From Hymenopus coronatus (lineage: Eukaryota; Arthropoda; Insecta; Mantodea; Hymenopodidae), in contig CM060893.1 of assembly GCA_030762935.1 (NCBI GenBank), positions 10,336,001 through 10,400,000 on the forward strand: a stretch of DNA of 64,000 nucleotides, written 5' to 3'. Below are positions 57,669 to 64,000 of this stretch, in pieces; position 1 is the first letter of the stretch; the number at the start of each line of letters is the position of its first letter. A program made the position numbers and the translations under genes. The notes under the pieces were generated by a model that ran no database searches, was not told where the DNA came from, and saw only the letters and a list, made by a program, of their open reading frames with translations.

Positions 57669-58531
57669 AATCTGATGTGCTCCATTCAAATGAGTTTCTG
57701 TACCTGTTCTGCAAACAAGCTTTCTTACAAGATTATTCCTTTATCTGCATCAAGCTAATCAAGATAAACATTAGCAGATATACTCTTAATTACTTGCTTC
57801 CTTGTACCAGAATAAAGCTATAGTCAAATCTTTTAAAAGCCGGTCGTATATGAACAATTGAAGTTTGGTTTACTTTGCGTTTACAGAAAAACAAAAGAGA
57901 GATGAAATGAAAGGTGACCCCATCTGAGAGGATATCTAGTTTAAAATTGACACCAATCAGAAGGAATATCTCGGAAATAATCAACTCTACAACAAAAATG
58001 TATATGACATATATTGTGTATTTTAATGAGATCTACATTGTTGGTACAGTATGTTTTTGTCTATCTCTTATGGTTTATGCAAAATATAGCAAAATTCATT
58101 CAGAATGAAGGTCTTCAGAAGCTATTCCCGGAAAATTCAAGATTTACATTTTATTTGTGATGCAAATAGCTTTAATATATATTTTAATCAAATTCACTAG
58201 AGATATTTTTGAGAAAAATAAAAATTTTCAAATTTTTCTATGTAAAGGGTAGTTTGGGGTGGGGGGATTTTCTTGAAAATCTTTGTGTTGTATCCTTAGA
58301 AGACACCAAACTTAAATACCACGTTTAGTGTTTAAGGTCTTTTAGTTTTTGAGCTATACACACATGTGCACACATATAAACACACAAATGGACCTTTTTC
58401 TATAAATGCTTCTTTTGGACTCAGGCAACTTCAAAAGATATATTTCCATTGGAATATCAACATCAAATTTTTGGGTGCAATACAATACCTTCTGTACACA
58501 CTATTTACAAAGTACATCGAGAGAAAGTAAA
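57669..58531 (+). mobile_element. R1 repeat, complete copy
   Basis: Starts TCTGATGTGCTCCATTCA and ends tcgagagaaagtaaaact. It has a CACACA-rich tract at 58359-58390. Confidence 0.87.
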
Positions 58532-58845
58532 ACTGGTTTGCAGACTTCTTTCTCAAGAAGTATGTAAGATTTTGGACTTAGTGACTCCTGCTTGAACATC
58601 AACAAAATATAGTTTACTGTTGTTTAGAGCTTTAATACATGCAAAATACAAAACAAAAGAAAAGAAATGATTCTTTCTAGGTTTGCAGTGCTCAGTTGAC
58701 CCACAGAGCAAATGGTGGAAGTTGTCTGCTAGGATCAATTACATGCTTCCTCTCCATAAGCTTGCACTTTCAACTGTATTGCTAATGCTCCTGTAAGCAG
58801 AGCATGTATCATTAATAGTAATTAGCTTTAATTATAATACATTTA
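58532..58845. other. unrecognised stretch
   Basis: No feature recognised. Confidence 0.4.
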
Positions 58846-59425
58846 CTGCATTATCCTAGTTATAATTATTCTTATAGTTATATTGTTGTTATAACTGTAG
58901 CTAATGTTACAGTTATCGTCATATGTAGTTATAGTTGTAGTTAAATTACAGTTATTGTCATATATAGTTGTAGTTATAGTCATATGTATTTGTTATTATA
59001 GTTGTAGTTAATGCCATATGCATTTGTTATTATGGTTGTAGTTAACAAGACAGTTATAGTCATATGTATTTGTTATTATAGTTGTAGTTAATGCCATATG
59101 CATTTGTTATTATAGTTGTAGTTAACAAGACAGTTATAGTCATATGTATTTGTTATTATAGTTGTAGTTAATGCCATATGCATTTGTTATTATGGTTGTA
59201 GTTAACATTACAGTTATTGTCATATGTAGTTGTTATAGTTGTATTTAATGTTATAGTTATTGTCATATGTAGTTGTTATAGTTGTATTTAATGTTATAGT
59301 TATTGTCATATGTGGTTGTTATAGTTGTATTTAACGTTATAGTTATTGTCATATATATTTGTTACAGTTGTAGTTAATGTTACAGTTATTGACATATGTA
59401 GTTGTTATATTAGTTAACATCACCG
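58846..59425. repeat. minisatellite built from 'tatagttgtagttaa' units
   Basis: Short units of about 38-42 bp (cagttatagtcatatgtatt, tgttattatagttgtagtta, atgccatatgcatttgttat) combine into a longer repeat of about 80 bp, nearly identical over 58975-59210, followed by a simpler unit to 59420. It continues beyond the S3 insertion at 59641-59770. Confidence 0.9.
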
Positions 59426-59429
59426 TTTG

Positions 59430-59640
59430 TTGTAGTGTTTAATGCCCGCTTTTACTACTTGTAGCACCGCAGGCAATGACACTGGTAATACATGGAGGGA
59501 AGATGGAGCACCAGTAGAATGTGATGGCAGGGGAAACCAGAGAAAACCCGCCCTAGTGCCGCTTAGTCCACCACAAAGCTCACCTACGGTCGCTTGGGAT
59601 CAAACCCAGGTCATCTAGGTGAGAGTTGAGTGGTGTAAGT
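59430..59640 (-). mobile_element. S3 SINE inside the minisatellite
   Basis: From 'agtgtttaatgcccgctttt' to 'ggtcatctaggtgagagttg'. Minisatellite sequence lies on both sides, so it inserted into the array. Confidence 0.85.
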
Positions 59641-59770
59641 ATTTGTTGTTATAGTTGAAGTTAACGTTACAGTTATAGTCATGTGTATTTGTTGTTATAG
59701 TGGTATTTAACGTTACAGTTATTGTTATATGCAGTTATAGTTACAGTTATCGTTGTATGTAGTTGTTGAT
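59641..59770. repeat. minisatellite, right part
   Basis: Same units as 58846-59425 ('gttgttatagttgaagttaa', 'cgttacagttatagtcatgt'), separated from them by the S3 SINE. Confidence 0.85.
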
Positions 59771-59827
59771 ATATTTTTTTTTTTTTTTTGGCCATGACAT
59801 ATTGTTGTTGTGATCCATTTTGACAAA

Positions 59828-59965
59828 ATGGCAGATTTTGAGCATTATGATATCCTTAGAGCTGCAAAAGAAGCAGAAGCAAATTTACTACCTGTTAAAT
59901 CCCAAAAAGTGTATGAGACACAATGTGAGAAATTTATGAAGTGTTTAGAAAAGAAAGAACTATAA
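59828..59965 (+). pseudogene. N-terminal fragment of a tyrosine-recombinase-like protein
   Basis: A 45-residue frame: MADFEHYDILRAAKEAEANL, LPVKSQKVYETQCEKFMKCL, EKKEL. The pattern LLPxKSxxxYExxxxxFxxW/C resembles the SAM-like N-terminal domain of Crypton/DIRS-type tyrosine recombinases common in arthropod genomes. Nothing after it continues the domain, so it is a fragment. A real small protein is unlikely. Confidence 0.45.
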
Positions 59966-60184
59966 CCCTTGGTGAATGGCTCACACTTAACATCAAATTT
60001 ATTTAATCTTTTGTTGCTTTTCTTTTAATATCGAAAATTCTTGTAGAAGAAAACATTGTATGATACGCGAGCATAAAGTTTCTTTTTCATTCTTGCATGG
60101 TTGTGAAACTTGTCTCGTTTTATAATATTCCAGCTTGAATCAAAAACCTTAACTTTATACTCTTATATCATTAATAACTATTTA

Positions 60185-61110
60185 TGAATGGAATACTTTT
60201 CATTTATTAATTTTAAACAACAGGGGCAAGGAGCAACATTTCCTACATGAAAGTAATACCTTTTCATTTAATAGTTGTAAATGATCGAGGCAAAGAAAGG
60301 TTAGCTTCCATGTTTAAGGAATACATTTTAATTTATTAACTTTAAAAATTCAATTAAAGAATAATAATTTGTACATAAATGCAATATATTTTGATTTATT
60401 AGTTTTAAACATTTGAGACAAAGAAATACCTAATAGTTGATTATGAAATTAATATATTTTCATTTATTAATTTTATATAACTGGAGTATCGATATAATAG
60501 TCTATACATGAAACTGAGGAGTTTTCATTAATTAATTTGGCATTACTTGCATACATGATCTAGATGTTTTACTTAGTTATTCTGGCATTAGAGCCACTTT
60601 GACGTTATTGGTCAGTTAAAAACTTTTAAGGTCCTAAGCTAAAAAGCACAGCCGAGAGATGGTTTTTTTATAAGTAGAGGAGTGGAGCATGTGTAGCCAA
60701 GGGATCTGTGAAGCTAAAACCCCAATGATCCCAAAAGCAAGTCAAAACCTCAGGTATCTTACTAGATTTCAAATCACAAAATATTAATGTCTTCATCACT
60801 TTCAAATCTGCATCGCCTGTGCAAATTATAGCATTAATTTTAAACAATTAGAGCAAGGAAGTATAGTTTGTACCTAAGGAATATACTTTATTTTAATTTT
60901 ACTGGATTGTGAAAACGAAATGATAGTTTGTACACAATCAGGATAAATTTTAATTAAATAATTTCAAATGACTGGGCCAAGGAAATCATAGTTTGTACAT
61001 GAAAGGGACAATTTTAATGTTTTAAGGATTCAGGTAAGAAATAAATTTGCATGTGAAAAAAATAACTTTAACTAAGCAAGGAGTTTGCACATGAAAGGAA
61101 TAATTCTAGC
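60185..61110. repeat. old satellite-like array, about 75-80 bp period
   Basis: The series 'ttcatttattaattttaaac', 'aggcaaagaaa', 'tagtttgtacatgaaaggaa' recurs in order roughly ten times with heavy divergence. An R4 repeat interrupts it at 60590-60840. Confidence 0.55.
60590..60840 (+). repeat. R4 dispersed repeat, partial
   Basis: Shares 'gccaagggatctgtgaagct', 'aaaaccccaatgatccca' and 'tcaaatctgcatcgcctgtg'-like blocks with the copy at 32467. Confidence 0.65.
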
Positions 61111-61472
61111 TCCTTCAATGATGATTTCACATCAAAGAATTTAACAGATGAATGGTGTGCCAGGAGAAGGAAATATTGTTGAAGATAAATCATATTTAGG
61201 CAGAGAGAAGAATTCAGGTTGCAGTCATGTAGTCACAGAGGAAATGCTGGTAGGGGCTCTCACATGATCAGATGGGAGGCTTAAAGTAGTTGAAAATGGG
61301 AGAAAGATATGGGACCCAAAAAGTACATTTGTCTTTTTTACTCAGGGAAACCCAGAAGTAGTTTTTCAATGAAATTTCTGTATGAATTTTTGGGTAAAAT
61401 AGAAATTATTACATTGTTTGGACCACATGGCTTTACTTCAATATGTAAGCTGGATTTGGTGCTTTTGTTATT
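61111..61472. other. unrecognised stretch
   Basis: The plus frame 61309-61494 has no recognisable domain. No repeat seen. Confidence 0.4.
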
Positions 61473-61552
61473 CAGCATTAGAGCCACTTTTTAGTTACTT
61501 ACTAGTCTATTATAAACGTTTAGGGCCCTAAGCAAAGCGTAGCCGAGGATTT
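61473..61552 (+). repeat. R4 dispersed repeat, short 5' piece
   Basis: 'ttagagccactttttagtta' to 'agcaaagcgtagccgaggat', ending in a T-run. Confidence 0.6.
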
Positions 61553-61795
61553 TTTTTTTTTTAAATGTAATGTCTCACTATATTGACTTAAATGTAAGCA
61601 TTCTCTTTAATACACATGTTACTGTAATCTCTTAAATTATCTTGCATTCTTGTCTGCTACTTGAGTCAATAGGACCTATGGCTCATTTCTAACTAATTTG
61701 ATCATATATATTAGTGAAATAACTGTTTGCTGATTATTAATAATAATCGTAGAATATTGCAACTGCAGTAGAAATTGGAAAATATATTAAAATTG

Positions 61796-62626
61796 GGTTA
61801 TTATGCAGAACTTTGGCCGCTCTAAAAATTTAATGAAACTAAGTGTGGTTGATTTGCTTTGTATTCATGATGACGATTTCAAAGGTTTTATTTGTCGGAA
61901 AAGCTTGTTTTTTTTTTTTTATTATGGACAAATTCATGTGCATGCTGGAACGGTTGGTATTTTGCGTATATGATTGACATTTACTAAATAATTATACATA
62001 AATGAGTATTATATGAATAATAAATGGTTTATAAATTGTAGGTATATGCTGAAATACTGGATTTATAATAAAAAAACTTGGTTTCGTTGCTAGCGGAAGA
62101 CACTGTATCTATTGGTATGCAAGAACATCATATGTCGCTCTTGGTAGGATGACCCATAGGAGTAATTCACCAGTTAGTGTGACTATAGTAGCTGGGGGGG
62201 GGGAGTATGTGCGTTTTTTTTTTAATTCTTTTTAACTGTTTCTGTAGATGACACCACTGGGACCGGTGGTTTTCAAATTTAACGCGAGGTTAGGTTCAAA
62301 TCCATTAAGATTAGTGTGTGTGTATAAATGTACGCTTCTAAGCTTCTATTGTGGTAGTACTTGGCGCAGAAATATGTTTCAGAACATTATAAAACCATTT
62401 ATTATTTATATAATGCTCGTTTATATATAAATATTTGAGAAATATCCGTTTTGCATGAAAAATACCAACCGTTCTAGCATGTACAGGAATTTGTCTATAA
62501 CAAAAAAAAAAAACTAAGCTTTTCCGACAAATAAAACCTTTGAAATCGTCATCAGAAATACAAAGTCAAGCAATTACACTTTGTTTTATTCGATTTTTAG
62601 AGCGGCCAAAGTTCTGCATAATTACC
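61796..62626. mobile_element. non-autonomous DNA transposon, 185-bp TIRs and 8-bp target duplication
   Basis: TAAAATTG stands at 61788-61795 and again at 62627-62634. Between them, 61796-61975 and 62440-62626 are inverted repeats of about 85-90 percent identity by eye (both start GGT-AT-TATGCAGAACTTT; block CAAAGGTTTTATTTGTCGGA is identical). The middle has no transposase. An 8-base duplication points to hAT or P-type transposition; long TIRs with GG ends do not settle which. Confidence 0.85.
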
Positions 62627-62852
62627 TAAAATTGTAGATATTGATGGTGGTAGTGGTGGTTGTTAATAAAAAAAAAAACAGTTAAAATTTGGTGGTGGTG
62701 TTTAAACAGTTGCATGCATCGAAAAATTGGCTGTCTGTGTGACGCGTTCAAAGTCCCCGAGCCTGGCTCGAAGATGGAAACAAATGAACAAACAAGCAAT
62801 ACAAATAGAAAAGTGGGGCAGTTGTGGCCGGATGTGGAATGACGACAGTGCG

Positions 62853-63060
62853 TCGTCTGTAAAGCTAAACCCCAATGTTCCCAAGATGAACTCAAAACCT
62901 CAGCAATCTGGCGGATTTCACATCTGAACAAAATGTTTTAAAAACTTTCAAATATGGATTGCCAGTGGTAGTTTCACTCACCACCTACACTACTTCTCAA
63001 CAGGGTTATGGTTGTGTGCGTGTGTGATGCAACCATCGTATACCTAAATGTACAATTTGT
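62853..63060 (+). repeat. R4 dispersed repeat, 3' part
   Basis: 'gtaaagctaaaccccaatgt', 'ggatttcacatctgaacaaa', a (TG)n tract and 'gcaaccatcgtatacctaaa', in the order of the copy at 32467. Confidence 0.65.
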
Positions 63061-63341
63061 GTTAAGTCTTACCTCAAGAACATTTTTCTTCAAATGACAA
63101 AATAATTTCTTTGCTTTCCTACGAACCATCACAGAACTCTAAAACTTGCATTCAAATACACGTTGAACACAATTTAACTTCCATATCCATAGAGGAACAT
63201 AACAAAACATGCGGGTCACTTTCCAGCACCAGGCAATCCATGTTGTCAGTGAAATATCCCTTTAACATGATGCAAAACTCATAAGTGGGAAAAGAAAGTA
63301 ATGAAACAAGTACGATGACCGGAAGTGAAGATGGAGAGGAT

Positions 63342-63680
63342 TCAAAATTCCATGCGTGTACATGTAATAAAACGAAATAAAGCCTTACAAATGGGCGGAG
63401 AGAAAGGAACCAGAAGCGAGGGGAGCTGAAACGGGCCAGTTGGAAATATTTGTAGTAACTGAGAGAGAAACTGGTGTGATGCTGCAGCGTGTAAAGGGCA
63501 CGCAAAAAAAAAGTGGTTAATGTCAGCTACTTGCCCGCAGGCGCACCTATCAGAATCACATAAACGGATTAGATACAAGTAAGCCGGGGTCAGAGCCACA
63601 TGTAATAAAGCGCGAAAATAATAAGAAAAAGCAATTTTCGGTAAGCGCGGAGTGTGTGATAGGAAGGGTACCACTCATAC
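63342..63680 (-). pseudogene. LINE C-terminal fragment with zinc-knuckle-like motif
   Basis: The minus strand reads FRALLHVALTPAYLYLIRLC, DSDRCACGQVADINHFFFAC and PLHAAASHQFLSQLLQ. The pattern C-x-CG...D-x-x-HFFFxCP is the usual tail after the reverse transcriptase or RNase H of several LINE clades. The upstream core is not in the window on this strand, and the family differs from the LINEs at 14847 and 37200. Confidence 0.6.
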
Positions 63681-63727
63681 TTCTAATTACAAACTCGTCA
63701 TTATCACCACCAACTTTGTTGTTGTTG

Positions 63728-63734
63728 ATGGAGC

Positions 63735-63776
<42 letters not shown>

Positions 63777-63792
63777 ATCATCATCATCATCA
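63728..63792. repeat. (ATT)n/(ATC)n microsatellite
   Basis: About 13 ATT units followed by ATC units, directly before an S1 SINE head. Confidence 0.95.
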
Positions 63793-63795
63793 TCG

Positions 63796-64000
63796 TCGCC
63801 CTCCGTGGTGTAATGGTTACTATATGGTTACTATGCTAACTTCATATACCCAAGGTCGCGGGTTCAAACCGGGTGTAAAAATCCTTAGCATGGCTTCATT
63901 CGGAAGGGTAGTAAAGCCGTTGGTCCCGTGTCGTAGTTTTACGGCACGTAAAAGAACCTCAAGCCTGATAGAGAGGCCCCTGAGCAAAATTTAGCGGTCT
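63796..64000 (+). mobile_element. S1 SINE, cut by window end
   Basis: Head tcgccctccgtggtgtaatg, with a small duplication of 'atggttacta', then GGTCGCGGGTTCAAACC and the body as far as 'ctgagcaaaatttagcggtc'. Confidence 0.88.

Noticed and set aside
58975..59210. Regular repeats considered as a CRISPR array
   Set aside because: There are no unique spacers; the units are contiguous and the context is eukaryotic.
62626..62931. 101-codon minus-strand frame and its overlapping partners
   Set aside because: Overlaps the R4 repeat and simple-sequence DNA; no domain, and frames on both strands compete.

Overview
This window looks like non-coding-rich chromosomal DNA of an arthropod. The genes are split by introns, the sequence is AT-rich, and most of it is transposon debris (mariner, Penelope-like, LINE, hAT, piggyBac-like and tRNA-derived SINEs). 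A chelicerate such as a horseshoe crab is my guess from the style of the zinc-finger genes, but nothing in the sequence proves it. There are no bacterial-type operons, rRNA genes, intact tRNA genes or CRISPR arrays.

Host genes: all credible genes are on the minus strand and belong to one C2H2 zinc-finger family. Each is built from an N-terminal acidic exon carrying repeated K-x-E-P motifs, a micro-exon of 47 or 50 bases, and a long terminal exon that encodes all the fingers. Gene A is 25893-25425, 22962-22913 and 4535-3386 (about 525 aa predicted). Gene B is 56169-55626, 51322-51276 and 48339-47190 (about 533 aa predicted). A third terminal exon (C, 44499-43782) has no N-terminal exon of its own but has an acceptor in the same phase, so it could be an alternative 3' end of gene B; it is cut short by a stop inside its last finger. 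A fourth terminal exon (about 16492-14550), lying in the long intron of gene A, is decayed and broken by nested insertions. The reading-frame phases of all junctions agree.

Repeats: the commonest is a family I call R1 (about 820-870 bp, more than 20 copies on both strands). It begins near TCTGATGTGTTCC and ends with a palindrome around CACTATGTACATAGTG followed by TAGAGAAAGT, which is the reverse complement of ACTTTCTCTA near its start; this layout resembles non-autonomous Helentron/HINE elements. Other labels used here: S1, a tRNA-derived SINE with a box-B-like GGTTCAAACCC; S2, a second tRNA-derived SINE; S3, a SINE whose head resembles GGCCGAGTGGTTAGA; R4, an unclassified dispersed repeat.

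Layout: 0-3 kb repeats and a 37-bp-TIR element; 3.4-26 kb gene A, with introns holding mariners, a Penelope-like inverted pair with hammerhead-like motifs, the decayed zinc-finger exon, foldbacks, SINEs and a THAP relic; 26-33 kb almost pure R1; 33-42.9 kb SINEs, a hAT transposase relic, a LINE and unrecognised sequence; 43.8-56.2 kb gene B/C with nested repeats; 56.2-64 kb small DNA transposons, minisatellites, a recombinase-like fragment and a LINE remnant.
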